DNA of 64,000 bases from NCBI RefSeq assembly GCF_017908035.1, contig NZ_JAEQMU010000002.1, positions 248,001 to 312,000 of the forward strand, read 5' to 3'. Shown here piece by piece: positions 51,623-60,470 of this stretch; the stretch's first letter is position 1; each line of letters opens with the position of its first letter. Made by a program: the position numbers and the translations under genes. The DNA is from Sphingobacterium tabacisoli. Its GTDB lineage: Bacteria > Bacteroidota > Bacteroidia > Sphingobacteriales > Sphingobacteriaceae. A model generated the notes under the pieces. The model did not search any database, was not told the DNA's origin, and saw only the letters and a program-made list of their open reading frames with translations.

Positions 51623-54019
51623 ATGAATATTTCTTACAATTGGCTTAAGAATTACCTCGATATAGAAAAGACTCCGAATGAATTGTCCCTGATTCTGACC
51701 GATATAGGTCTGGAAGTAGAGGCTGTAGAGAAAATACAATCTATTCCTGGTGGGTTAGAAGGATTAGTGGTAGGAGAGGTGATTTCGGCCGAGCAACATC
51801 CTAATGCGGACAAATTACGTGTTACAAAAGTGGATGTTGGTACTGGTACAGCCTTGGATATTGTGTGTGGAGCGCCTAACTGTCGTGCAGGTCTTAAAGT
51901 AATCGTCGCTACGGTGGGTACAACCTGTCACCCGACTTCGGGCGAACCTTTTAAGATTACAAAGTCCAAAATCCGAGGTGAAGTATCCGAAGGGATGTTG
52001 TGTGGTGAGGATGAAATCGGGCTTGGTAGCTCGCATGCGGGTATTGTAGAGTTGCCGGCAGATGTTAAAGTAGGTACTTTGGTAAAGGAATTTTACCAAA
52101 TGGAAGACGACTATTGCTTTGAGATTGGTCTGACTCCTAACCGTGCAGATGCAGCCTCTCATTTGGGGGTAGCACGCGATTTGGCTGCTTATTTCCGTAA
52201 GAGCTATACGCTTCCTGATGTAAGTAGTTTTGCAACGCCTGCCGCAGCAAGTACTGCAACAGTAGAAGTTAAGAATACAGAGGCATGTCCAAGATATTCC
52301 GGAGTACGTATCTCGGGAGTTAAGGTTGGAGCATCGCCAGACTGGTTGACAGAAAAGTTGAATGCTATAGGTATTCGCACGATTAATAATATCGTTGATA
52401 TCACGAACTATGTACTACATGATCTGGGACAACCGTTGCATGCATTTGATGCAGCTAAGATTTCTGGGGATAAGGTAGTCGTACGTTTGGCCAATGAAGG
52501 AGAGCTTTTCACGACATTGGATGGTGTAGAACGCAAACTATCTGTTGAAGATTTAGTGATTGCCGATGACAGCAAGCCGATGTGTATCGCTGGTGTTTTT
52601 GGAGGTGAGTATTCGGGAGTTTCGGAAGATACGACCGAGATTTTCTTGGAGTCTGCTTATTTTAATTCGGTTTATGTCCGTAAAACGGCTAAACGCCACG
52701 GGTTAAAAACTGATTCTTCGTTCCGTTTTGAACGTGGTACGGATCCTAATATCACTGTATTTGCTTTGCAACGGGCAGTACTTTTGATCCAGGAGATTGC
52801 AGGTGGTGTAGTTAGTTCGGCTGTATCGGATAATTACCCTAATCCTATTGCTCCTTTTGCGTTTGATGTAGATTGTAAGAATGTACAACGCTTGATCGGT
52901 AAAGAAATCCCAGCAGCGGAGATTAAAGAAATTATTGAAGCTTTGGGAATCGTTATCACTGCCGAAAATGAACAAGTATTGTCAGTAGAGGTTCCTGCTT
53001 ACAAAGTTGATGTAACGCGTGAGGTTGATGTGACTGAAGAGGTGCTGCGGATTTATGGTTATAATAATATCGAATTAAAGAGTCAGATTCTAGCATCTTT
53101 GAATACACAGGAGAAGCCGGACAAGGAAGTCGTGTTGAATCAAATTGCTGATTTGTTAATTGGCAATGGTTATAGAGAGATTCTTTCCAACTCGTTGACC
53201 AAGTTGTCTTATGTAGATGACGAGTCTACAGCGGTGCGTCTGTTGAACCCATTAAGTTCGGATCTCGATACGATGCGCCAGAATTTGGTTTACTCGATGT
53301 TGACGGCGATGTCCTATAATCAAAAGCGTAAAGTTACCGATCTGAAGTTTTTTGAATATGGTAAGACTTACCATCTTTTGGATGAAGGATATAGTGAGCG
53401 TCAGCGGATGGTGCTAGGTGTCGTTGGTAACAAGTCTAAAGAGCAATGGAATGCAACAAGTGGTACAGTGAGTTTCTATAATTTAAAAGCTGCTGTAGAT
53501 ATGATTGTGAAGCGTCTAAAAGTCGACGGGCTACAGGTTGTGGAGACTGCTAATGTTAATCTGGCGTATGGCCTGGACTACATGAAGGGACAGAAAGTGC
53601 TTGTTTCTTTGGGTGCTGTCGCTACTGAGGCATTGAAAAAAGCGGATGTCGATGGCCAGGTCTACTATGCGGATTTTGATTGGGATTTGGTCATTCGTTC
53701 GATACGTAAAAACGAGATTAAATTTAAAGAGGTTTCTAAATACCCTGCAGTACGTCGCGATTTGGCGCTGTTGCTGGATGATTCGGTTACTTTCGAGCAG
53801 TTGAAGAACGTAGCGTTGAAGTCAGAACGCAAGCTATTGAAAGCAGTTAATATTTTTGATGTTTATAAAGGCGATAAATTGCCAGAAGGTAAAAAGTCTT
53901 ACGCTTTGAGTTTTACGATTCAGGACGAAGAAAAAACGCTAAATGATAAACAAATTGATAGCATTATTCAAAAATTAATTGTTAACTTTGAGAAAGAGAC
54001 TGGCGCTGTAGTGCGATAG
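51623..54019 (+). CDS. pheT: Phenylalanyl-tRNA synthetase beta subunit
   Basis: This 798-residue beta chain of PheRS charges tRNA-Phe together with PheS, which is not in the window. Domains in order: the tRNA-binding EMAP-like domain (VVGEVISAEQHPNADKLRV), the B3/4 editing domain (region with VLHDLGQPLHAFD), B5 (SVEVPAYKVDVTREVDVTEE), the catalytic-like core and the C-terminal FDX-ACB domain (KYPAVRRDLALLLDD). The length matches bacterial PheT. It heads a small operon with the coiled-coil gene and zapA. Confidence 0.97.
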   Translation: MNISYNWLKNYLDIEKTPNELSLILTDIGLEVEAVEKIQSIPGGLEGLVVGEVISAEQHPNADKLRVTKVDVGTGTALDIVCGAPNCRAGLKVIVATVGTTCHPTSGEPFKITKSKIRGEVSEGMLCGEDEIGLGSSHAGIVELPADVKVGTLVKEFYQMEDDYCFEIGLTPNRADAASHLGVARDLAAYFRKSYTLPDVSSFATPAAASTATVEVKNTEACPRYSGVRISGVKVGASPDWLTEKLNAIGIRTINNIVDITNYVLHDLGQPLHAFDAAKISGDKVVVRLANEGELFTTLDGVERKLSVEDLVIADDSKPMCIAGVFGGEYSGVSEDTTEIFLESAYFNSVYVRKTAKRHGLKTDSSFRFERGTDPNITVFALQRAVLLIQEIAGGVVSSAVSDNYPNPIAPFAFDVDCKNVQRLIGKEIPAAEIKEIIEALGIVITAENEQVLSVEVPAYKVDVTREVDVTEEVLRIYGYNNIELKSQILASLNTQEKPDKEVVLNQIADLLIGNGYREILSNSLTKLSYVDDESTAVRLLNPLSSDLDTMRQNLVYSMLTAMSYNQKRKVTDLKFFEYGKTYHLLDEGYSERQRMVLGVVGNKSKEQWNATSGTVSFYNLKAAVDMIVKRLKVDGLQVVETANVNLAYGLDYMKGQKVLVSLGAVATEALKKADVDGQVYYADFDWDLVIRSIRKNEIKFKEVSKYPAVRRDLALLLDDSVTFEQLKNVALKSERKLLKAVNIFDVYKGDKLPEGKKSYALSFTIQDEEKTLNDKQIDSIIQKLIVNFEKETGAVVR

Positions 54020-54047
54020 TTTTATTAATTTAATTGCGAGTTATTAT

Positions 54048-54356
54048 ATGGCATCATTATCAACACAAATGAATCTTATCGTTGAGAAAACGAAGAATCT
54101 AATTCAAATGTGTGAAGCTTTGCAAGAGGAGAACGATCTTTTGAAATTGGAATTGCAGTCTGTTCAGGTTGCATTTGATACCAGTTCTGAAAAAGTTGGG
54201 CAGCTGGAGGAAAAGATTAAAGCTATGGCAGTTGCTAAATCTTTGGAAGAGGCAGATATTGATAAAAGTGCCATAAATGAAAAAATACTTGACACAAAAC
54301 AAAAAATTAACGATTTTGTGCGAGAAATAGACAGATGTATCACCTTATTAAAGTAA
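54048..54356 (+). CDS. Small coiled-coil protein between pheT and zapA
   Basis: This 102-residue protein is almost wholly heptad-like coiled coil (TKNLIQMCEALQEENDLLKLELQSV, then SEKVGQLEEKIKAM). It resembles small division-associated coiled coils such as ZapB, and its neighbour is zapA. Homologues are generally called hypothetical. It lies 28 bases after pheT and 51 before zapA. A role as a ZapA partner in divisome assembly is an inference from position. Confidence 0.75.
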   Translation: MASLSTQMNLIVEKTKNLIQMCEALQEENDLLKLELQSVQVAFDTSSEKVGQLEEKIKAMAVAKSLEEADIDKSAINEKILDTKQKINDFVREIDRCITLLK

Positions 54357-54407
54357 TCCATTTAGAGGGATTTTAATTCGGGGTAGTACATTATAAAGCT
54401 CATAAAA

Positions 54408-54698
54408 ATGGGAGAGATTTCCATAAAAATAAATATCGCTGATCGGGTTTATCCTTTACGGGTTACCACTGAAGAGGAAGAAGTAATCCGTCATGCAGCG
54501 AAATTGATAAATGAAAAAATGAAGGAATTGCAGGATAATTATGCAGTTCGTGATAAACAGGATTTATTGTCCATGTGTGTATTGCAGTATGCTACGGGAA
54601 TGATCAAAGCAGAGCGTAGTGCGCAGGACCAGGATTTGGGACTGGAACAGTCCGTTCACGAATTGGATACCATCTTGACTGATTTCTTTAAGAAATAA
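54408..54698 (+). CDS. zapA: Cell division protein ZapA
   Basis: This 96-residue protein matches ZapA: ISIKINIADRVYPLRVTTEEEEVIRHAAKLINEKMKEL is the N-terminal globular part, followed by a C-terminal coiled coil. ZapA binds FtsZ and bundles its filaments at the Z-ring. In many bacteria zapA is directly followed by the 6S RNA gene, and here a 6S-like RNA follows. The length is normal. Confidence 0.92.
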   Translation: MGEISIKINIADRVYPLRVTTEEEEVIRHAAKLINEKMKELQDNYAVRDKQDLLSMCVLQYATGMIKAERSAQDQDLGLEQSVHELDTILTDFFKK

Positions 54699-54738
54699 GT
54701 TTCGTTCTTTATATTATAGAGCTTTAACAACGGATTTG

Positions 54739-54914
54739 CCGCAATTAAATTCGGGTTGTCACTATTTTAAACTTAACGCTTCAATATCACGAGCAAAAAA
54801 AAGATGTAGGCCATTTTGCATATTTGCCATCTAGGTCATGATCATACGCTCAAATCATGTGAAATCGAAGTTTAATAATACATGATACCTGTCAATTTAA
54901 TTGCGGTTTTTTTT
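54739..54914 (+). ncRNA. ssrS: Likely 6S RNA
   Basis: This 176-base stretch between zapA and rny has no ORF. A closing stem CCGCAATTAAATT / AATTTAATTGCGG (54739-54751, 54894-54906) is followed directly by a T-run, which is a terminator. Inside, CTTC...CAC / GTG...GAAG, GAGC / GCTC and AGATG / CATCT pair in turn, giving a long rod with bulges, as in 6S RNA. Length and gene neighbourhood (zapA upstream) also fit. 6S RNA holds housekeeping RNA polymerase in stationary phase. The call rests on structure and context, not a covariance search. Confidence 0.7.
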
Positions 54915-54968
54915 TGAGAAAAAATAAAATGAAAACACACAAAAACTAAATAATATATACTAAATAAC

Positions 54969-56528
54969 ATGGAGTTATCTATAACAATTTCAATTATAAT
55001 ATCTCTTTTAATCGGGGTTGCAATTGGGAGGTTTTTATTGCAATTACTTTTTAAAAAGCAAGAGAAGACTGCTAGCGAGAAGGCAGAGAGTATCGTAAGA
55101 GAAGCTGAAAAGCAAGCAGAACATACTAAAAAACAAAGACAATTAGAAGCAAAGGAGAAATTCCTTCAGTTGAAAGCCGAACACGAAAAAGAGGTTAATC
55201 AACGTAATAATACCATTGCTCAGAAGGAAAACTCAATCCGTCAAAAAGAGCAGTCGCTAAACCAAAAGCTGGAAAGCATCAACCGTGATAAACAGGAGCT
55301 TGATAATAAAGCTAAAAAATTGGATCAGTTGACCGAGATGAACGAGAAGAAGAGCGAAGAGGTAGATCTATTGAAAAGCCAACATATCCAACAGTTAGAG
55401 ACGATTGCAGGCCTTACCGCTGACGAAGCACGTGAGCAGTTGGTAACTTCGTTGAAAGAAGAAGCTCGTTCGCAAGCTATTATTCATATTAAAGATATTG
55501 TTGACGAGGCGAAATTGACCGCTTCCAAAGAAGCTAAAAAGGTTGTTATCCAAACTATTCAACGTACAGCTACGGAGTCAGCTATCGAGAATACGGTTTC
55601 TATTTTTAACATTGAAAATGATGAGGTTAAGGGACGTATCATCGGTCGTGAAGGACGTAATATTCGCGCTTTGGAAGCAGCTACTGGTGTTGAAATTATC
55701 GTAGACGATACACCGGAAGCTATTATTTTATCTGGATTTGACCCGGTACGTCGCGAGATCGCGCGTCTAGCTTTACACCGTTTGGTGACGGATGGACGTA
55801 TTCACCCTGCACGTATTGAAGAGGTTGTAGCGAAAACACGTACACAGATCGAAGATGAGATTGTTGAGATCGGTGAGCGTACAGCAATAGATTTGGGTAT
55901 CCACGGCCTTCACCCGGAGTTGATACGTATGGTAGGACGTATGCGCTACCGTTCGTCTTATGGACAGAACTTATTGCAACACTCTCGTGAGGTAGCGAAT
56001 TTCGCTGCGACGATGGCTTCTGAGCTTGGGTTGAACGTGAAACATGCAAAACGTGCCGGATTATTACACGATATTGGTAAGGTGCCTGATGACAACCCTG
56101 AATTGCCACACGCAATACTCGGTATGCAGTTGGCAGAAAAATATAAAGAACACCCAGATGTGTGTAATGCTATAGGTGCACACCATGATGAGATTGAGAT
56201 GACAGCGATGATTTCGCCAATTGTTCAAGCCTGTGATGCGATATCAGGTGCCCGTCCAGGAGCTCGCCGCGAAGTGGTGGAAAGTTACATCAAGCGTTTG
56301 AAAGAGTTAGAAGCATTGGCACTATCTTATCCTGGTGTGGAGAAGACATTTGCAATCCAAGCAGGACGTGAACTACGTGTTGTGGTAGAGAGTGAGAAAA
56401 TATCGGATGCACAGTCAGAGATATTAGCTGCGGATATTTCTAACCGTATCCAAACGGAGATGACTTATCCTGGGCAGATCAAGGTGACGGTAATACGGGA
56501 GACACGTTCGGTGTCTTATGCGAAGTAA
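54969..56528 (+). CDS. rny: Ribonuclease Y
   Basis: This 519-residue endoribonuclease starts mRNA decay at the membrane. The N-terminal helix ([20 protein letters not shown]) is followed by a long Glu/Lys/Gln coiled coil (about 35-200). A KH domain comes next ([21 protein letters not shown]), then an HD domain with [14 protein letters not shown]. The length agrees with the family. It is transcribed from after the 6S-like RNA, and a strong terminator follows. Confidence 0.96.
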   Translation: MELSITISIIISLLIGVAIGRFLLQLLFKKQEKTASEKAESIVREAEKQAEHTKKQRQLEAKEKFLQLKAEHEKEVNQRNNTIAQKENSIRQKEQSLNQKLESINRDKQELDNKAKKLDQLTEMNEKKSEEVDLLKSQHIQQLETIAGLTADEAREQLVTSLKEEARSQAIIHIKDIVDEAKLTASKEAKKVVIQTIQRTATESAIENTVSIFNIENDEVKGRIIGREGRNIRALEAATGVEIIVDDTPEAIILSGFDPVRREIARLALHRLVTDGRIHPARIEEVVAKTRTQIEDEIVEIGERTAIDLGIHGLHPELIRMVGRMRYRSSYGQNLLQHSREVANFAATMASELGLNVKHAKRAGLLHDIGKVPDDNPELPHAILGMQLAEKYKEHPDVCNAIGAHHDEIEMTAMISPIVQACDAISGARPGARREVVESYIKRLKELEALALSYPGVEKTFAIQAGRELRVVVESEKISDAQSEILAADISNRIQTEMTYPGQIKVTVIRETRSVSYAK

Positions 56529-56549
56529 GAAAATAAAATGATTTTATAG

Positions 56550-56582
56550 AAAGCCTCAAAATTTTAATTTTGAGGCTTTTTT
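56550..56582 (+). terminator. Intrinsic terminator after rny
   Basis: AAAGCCTCAAAAT / ATTTTGAGGCTTT with loop TTTA is followed by TTT. It lies 21 bases after the rny stop and may also act on the convergent VF530 gene. Confidence 0.87.
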
Positions 56583-56597
56583 GTTGGATATGTAGTG

Positions 56598-56813
56598 TTA
56601 GTACAGTTTCTTGATATATAATTGTTCTACTTTCTCCCGCGCCCAAGCGGTTTTTCTTAAGAAGGTGAGGGAAGACTTGATGCTTGGATTTTCATTAAAA
56701 CAACGTATTGGTATGATACGGCCCAATTCTTTCCATCCATAATACTCGACAAGTGCCTCTAGAATGAAGTCTAATCTTTTGCCATGTAGCGGATTATTTT
56801 TTTGTTCTTGCAT
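56598..56813 (-). CDS. VF530 family DNA-binding protein
   Basis: This 71-residue protein matches VF530/DUF2132: [21 protein letters not shown], then [28 protein letters not shown]. These are the conserved blocks of the whole family. The prototype structure shows a SAM-like fold thought to bind DNA. I use ATG 56813; a TTG three codons earlier is also in frame. It is a stand-alone gene of normal length, of unknown biological role. Confidence 0.88.
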   Translation of the reverse strand: MQEQKNNPLHGKRLDFILEALVEYYGWKELGRIIPIRCFNENPSIKSSLTFLRKTAWAREKVEQLYIKKLY

Positions 56814-57021
56814 AATGGACAAAGATAACGACTTGTTCTTTCGGTCTAACGGTTACATGTAAAAATAATTTAGCTATAGCCAATATCCTCTAATTCGGTT
56901 ATATCAAATCTGCGCAAGGCGATGAACGGTAGTGTTATTTAGATACATATACAAGAAGGGAGTATAAAGAATAGCTTTGACTTTGGAATGTGTTGATGCT
57001 CGATCTTTATTACGTCGCTTA

Positions 57022-57058
57022 AATTTCAAGAACTGAAATTAGAAATCCATTAGAAATC
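57022..57058. promoter_or_regulatory. Candidate operator upstream of the response regulator gene
   Basis: Two copies of ATTAGAAATC at 57038 and 57049 form a direct repeat with an 11-bp period, as OmpR-type regulators use. Next to it lies the inverted repeat AATTTCA-agaac-TGAAATT (57022-57040). The -7 box follows 32 bases later. In the 56814-57117 gap I see nothing else convincing. The same ATTAGAA pair, in reverse orientation, precedes the efflux genes. Confidence 0.7.
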
Positions 57059-57090
57059 TTATTTGTACTGATTTATGGATTAATTATTGA

Positions 57091-57098
57091 TAATTTTG
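57091..57098 (+). promoter_or_regulatory. -7 box of the two-component operon
   Basis: TAATTTTG matches TAnnTTTG and is 19 bases before the ATG at 57118. The same 8-base box precedes the efflux gene at 59203. Confidence 0.55.
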
Positions 57099-57117
57099 TT
57101 CTTATTCAAGAAGACTT

Positions 57118-57798
57118 ATGCAGATACTAGTTGTAGAAGATGACAAACGAATCAGTGATTTTTTGATAAAGGGGCTGGAAGAGAATGGCTACTTGGTCGT
57201 GCTGTGTAAGTCTGCAGAAGAGGTCCTGGATTCTTATCTTGGGATCTCCTGGGATCTGATTATTTTGGATGTAATGCTGCCACAGATGGATGGGATCCAG
57301 CTGGCGCAGGCCTTGCGATACAAAAAAATATTCGCTCCTATCTTGATGCTTAGTGCGTTGAATAGTGTGCAGGACAAGGTGTCTGCGCTAGACTATGGGG
57401 CAGATGATTACATCACAAAGCCTTTCCATTTTGACGAATTACTCTCTCGAATTAGGGCGCTGACCCGCCGTACGCAGTACCAGCAGCAGGAAGTGCCCGT
57501 CAATGTGCTGACATATGGCAGTCTTTCGGTCGATATGAACCAATATATCGTATCTAGAGAGGGGAAAGCTATTGACCTATCACCCCGAGAGCTCAAACTA
57601 CTACTGTATCTTATCGAGAATAAGGACCGTACGGTGACACGTATACAGATTCTTAATGCGGTGTGGGGAATTACGTTCGATAATCAGACCAATGTAGTGG
57701 ATGTGTATATTTCCTATTTACGGAGCAAGATCGAACAGGGACAAGAAAAGTATATCTATACCGTAAAAGGGATAGGTTATATGTTTAAGACTATTTAA
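57118..57798 (+). CDS. OmpR-family response regulator
   Basis: This 226-residue regulator has a receiver domain with acidic D8/D9 (VVEDDKR), the phospho-acceptor D51 (LIILDVMLPQMDG) and K101 (YITKPFHF). A winged-helix DNA-binding domain follows (LSPRELKLLLYLIENKDRTVTRIQIL, then VVDVYISYLRSKIEQG). It is of the CusR/CopR type by length and partner genes. The kinase gene begins one base after its stop. It probably activates the adjacent efflux operon through the ATTAGAA repeats. Confidence 0.93.
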   Translation: MQILVVEDDKRISDFLIKGLEENGYLVVLCKSAEEVLDSYLGISWDLIILDVMLPQMDGIQLAQALRYKKIFAPILMLSALNSVQDKVSALDYGADDYITKPFHFDELLSRIRALTRRTQYQQQEVPVNVLTYGSLSVDMNQYIVSREGKAIDLSPRELKLLLYLIENKDRTVTRIQILNAVWGITFDNQTNVVDVYISYLRSKIEQGQEKYIYTVKGIGYMFKTI

Positions 57799-57799
57799 G

Positions 57800-59134
57800 A
57801 TGAAGTTAAAGCATAGGCTTTCTATTTATTCGGTCTTTATATTCAGTGTAATCACACTGATTATCTCTACGATGATCTATATCTCTTTCTATGCTGTTAT
57901 GGAGCGGAAAGAGCGGGAGTCCCTGGAGAGTAAGTCTCTATTGGCCGCAATCTATTACCTGGAACAGGATGAGCTTTCTTTTCTCGAACATGAGAGTATC
58001 AAGAACCAATTGTTAAAGACAATTTCCCGAAAAAATATTATTCTGTTGGATAAGGATAATAAACGTTTTAATGGAGATATGCCTGCTGTGGAGGCAATCG
58101 ATTCGGCTTTTATGGATAAGGTTCGTAAGGAACGAATAGCACACTTTGTTACCCCTGATTTCTTTTACAACGGTAGGTTTTATGAGGATAACCAGGGCGA
58201 TTTTGTGGTAGTCACACGCGAATCGAAAGAAGATTTTAAGGAGCAGATGGGGTCTCTTTTACAGATTTTAGTGATCATTTCATTGTTGGGGATCATCTCT
58301 ATTTTTATCGTGTCCCAGTATTTGGGGACGGTGGCTTATGAACCTATCGTACGTATAATAAATGAAATCAAAAGGAAGGACACTAAGAATTTTAATGAGC
58401 CTATTGTTTTGAAAAAGAGCTATTACGAAATAGATGATCTGATATTGACCTACAATCATTTTGTGGATCGGATAGCGCAGACTTTTAATGTGCAAAAGAA
58501 CTTTATTGATTACGTATCGCATGAGTTGCGGACACCTATCACAGCCCTTTTAGGGACCCTGGAGGTAACCAAGAGCAAAAAACGTACGGTAGAAGAGTAC
58601 GAAGCGGTGATTTCTCAACTCAAGCAATATACGACCGATCTGCAGGATACGTTGGACAATATGGCCCTGTTGTCTGGAGCGAAAACTTCATTCGAATTTA
58701 GCATGTTGCGTGTGGATGAGATTATATGGTCGGTCATCGAGAATGCCGTGCTCTACCATCAGGCTAAGGTTGAGGTGGAGATGGAAGTACAAAATAACGA
58801 GCTTCTGAGTTTTGAAGGTAACGACAAATTATTGGAGTTGGCAATAGGTAATCTGCTTGAGAATGCCTTGAAGTATTCTAATAATGATGTGGTAAAGGTT
58901 ACTATTAAAGAGAATAAGGGGCGATTGGTAATATTACTAAAAGATAAAGGTATAGGAATATTACGGGAGGATATCTATAATATCAAACAGAATTTCTTTC
59001 GCGGACAGAATGTACGAGGTTATCAGGGGAAAGGAATAGGGCTATCAATGGCTAATGTGATATTTCAATTGCATCGAATAAACTTGGAAATCGAAAGTGA
59101 TACCTCGGGAACGACCATTATACTGACTTTCTAA
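57800..59134 (+). CDS. Sensor histidine kinase
   Basis: This 444-residue membrane kinase has a first helix at about residues 8-30 (SVFIFSVITLIISTMIYISF) and a periplasmic sensor loop of about 120 residues. A second helix lies near 155-175 (LLQILVIISLLGIISIFIV) and a HAMP-like segment follows. The HisKA domain has His241 in YVSHELRTPITALL, and HATPase_c has the N-box GNLLENALKYSN and G-boxes DKGIGIL and GKGIGLSMA. It partners with the preceding regulator; the downstream pump suggests metal sensing. Confidence 0.92.
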   Translation: MKLKHRLSIYSVFIFSVITLIISTMIYISFYAVMERKERESLESKSLLAAIYYLEQDELSFLEHESIKNQLLKTISRKNIILLDKDNKRFNGDMPAVEAIDSAFMDKVRKERIAHFVTPDFFYNGRFYEDNQGDFVVVTRESKEDFKEQMGSLLQILVIISLLGIISIFIVSQYLGTVAYEPIVRIINEIKRKDTKNFNEPIVLKKSYYEIDDLILTYNHFVDRIAQTFNVQKNFIDYVSHELRTPITALLGTLEVTKSKKRTVEEYEAVISQLKQYTTDLQDTLDNMALLSGAKTSFEFSMLRVDEIIWSVIENAVLYHQAKVEVEMEVQNNELLSFEGNDKLLELAIGNLLENALKYSNNDVVKVTIKENKGRLVILLKDKGIGILREDIYNIKQNFFRGQNVRGYQGKGIGLSMANVIFQLHRINLEIESDTSGTTIILTF

Positions 59135-59149
59135 TCTACTTCTAATCTA
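59129..59149. promoter_or_regulatory. Second candidate operator, overlapping the kinase stop codon
   Basis: Two copies of TTCTAATCTA at 59129 and 59140 form a direct repeat with an 11-bp period. Read on the minus strand each contains ATTAGAA, the core of the operator at 57038-57055. It overlaps the last codons of the kinase gene, 29 bases before the -7 box of the efflux promoter. Confidence 0.68.
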
Positions 59150-59178
59150 TATCGGACTTCACCTTAATGTACGGCAGG

Positions 59179-59186
59179 TAATTTTG
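59179..59186 (+). promoter_or_regulatory. -7 box of the efflux operon
   Basis: TAATTTTG, identical to the box before the response regulator, lies 16 bases before the ATG at 59203. No strong -33 TTG is present, as expected for an activator-dependent promoter. Confidence 0.5.
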
Positions 59187-59202
59187 CGGTATAAAACAAA
59201 AA

Positions 59203-60459
59203 ATGGTGAGAAAGATCTTTTTATTAATCTCCTTATTTCTAATTAAGGGGACAATCTATGCACAATCTTATTCCCTATCTGACTTAGAAGCGTTATTTCT
59301 TAAAAATAATTATTTGCTTTTGGCTCAGCGCTATAATATACAGCGGGTAGATGCAGAGGTGCTTCAGGAGAAAGTGTGGAGTAACCCCACATTGAGTATT
59401 AGTGAGATAAACCTGTGGAAAAATACAGGCTACGAAGAACTGCCTCCAATATTCGGAAATTATGGAAAAGCACAGCAGGTATCGATAGAACTCGAGCAGT
59501 TGATCGAAACAGCAGGTAAGCGTAAAAAGAGAGTTGCACTGAAAAATCTGGAAAAGAATGATGCACTACTCGAATATGAAGAACTCCTACGCCAACTTAA
59601 AAAGGAACTACGACAAGGGTTCTATAAGGTCGAACGGCTAGCCACTGAAGAAATACAGCTCCAAACTGTAATAACGCTATATGAAGAATTACAAAAACAA
59701 TATGCCAGTCAGGTGCAAAAGCAGAATGTATCGCAAGCTGATTTTTATCGGATACAATCGGAGCTGGTCGCTTTGCAGAGAGAGGCGATGGCGCTAGAAT
59801 CCGACAAGCTGGAAGCGCTAAGTGCTTTACGTATCCTGACGCAGCTGTCGGATCTGAATTCCAAAGATTTGATGTTTGATCGATCAATGACTTTTAAGCT
59901 TTCTAGCCTTCCTAAGGATATGATGGCGATGGCATTGGAGCAGAATATAGGACTGAAGCGTCAGGAGAATGCTTCGCAGTCTGCAGAAAAAAGGTTTGTT
60001 CTGGAGCGCGCTATGCGTAAACCGGATGTTACGGTGCAGTTGGGGTATGATCGCGGAGGGAATATAATGCGTGATTTTGTCGGTCTGGGGGCTCAGATAG
60101 ATCTGCCCATATTCAATAGAAATAAAGGCAATATTAAAGCAGCTCAGTTTGAAATTGAACAGGAAAAGTCTGTGGGACTATCAGTACGCGCGGAGTTAGA
60201 ATCTACGCTCATGCGCTTGCAAAGTCAATTGCATAGTTACGAACGAATGTTGCAACGTTGGGATAAAGAGCGGATTATGGATCAGGAGAAGATGTGGATC
60301 AGCTACAATAAGCACTTGCAGAGTCGTCAGATTACGCTGTTGGAGTTTATTGACTTTACACAGGCCTATAAAGAGGCTCAGCAGTCCCAGGCAGAGCTTC
60401 TGGAGGATTATAAGAGTACCTACGAAGAGTTACAATATATTGTTGGAAAAGAGTTTTAG
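59203..60459 (+). CDS. TolC-family outer-membrane efflux protein (CusC/CzcC type)
   Basis: This 418-residue outer-membrane channel has a signal peptide ending in TIYAQS and two OEP domains (SLSDLEALFLKNNYLLLAQR near the N-terminus; VGLGAQIDLPIFNRNKGNIKAAQ in the second half). The pattern with ETAGKRKKRVAL is common in CzcC/CusC-like proteins of metal pumps. It starts 68 bases after the kinase gene and is followed by the adaptor gene 11 bases later, so the efflux genes form one operon. Confidence 0.92.
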   Translation: MVRKIFLLISLFLIKGTIYAQSYSLSDLEALFLKNNYLLLAQRYNIQRVDAEVLQEKVWSNPTLSISEINLWKNTGYEELPPIFGNYGKAQQVSIELEQLIETAGKRKKRVALKNLEKNDALLEYEELLRQLKKELRQGFYKVERLATEEIQLQTVITLYEELQKQYASQVQKQNVSQADFYRIQSELVALQREAMALESDKLEALSALRILTQLSDLNSKDLMFDRSMTFKLSSLPKDMMAMALEQNIGLKRQENASQSAEKRFVLERAMRKPDVTVQLGYDRGGNIMRDFVGLGAQIDLPIFNRNKGNIKAAQFEIEQEKSVGLSVRAELESTLMRLQSQLHSYERMLQRWDKERIMDQEKMWISYNKHLQSRQITLLEFIDFTQAYKEAQQSQAELLEDYKSTYEELQYIVGKEF

Positions 60460-60470
60460 AATATTTACAG

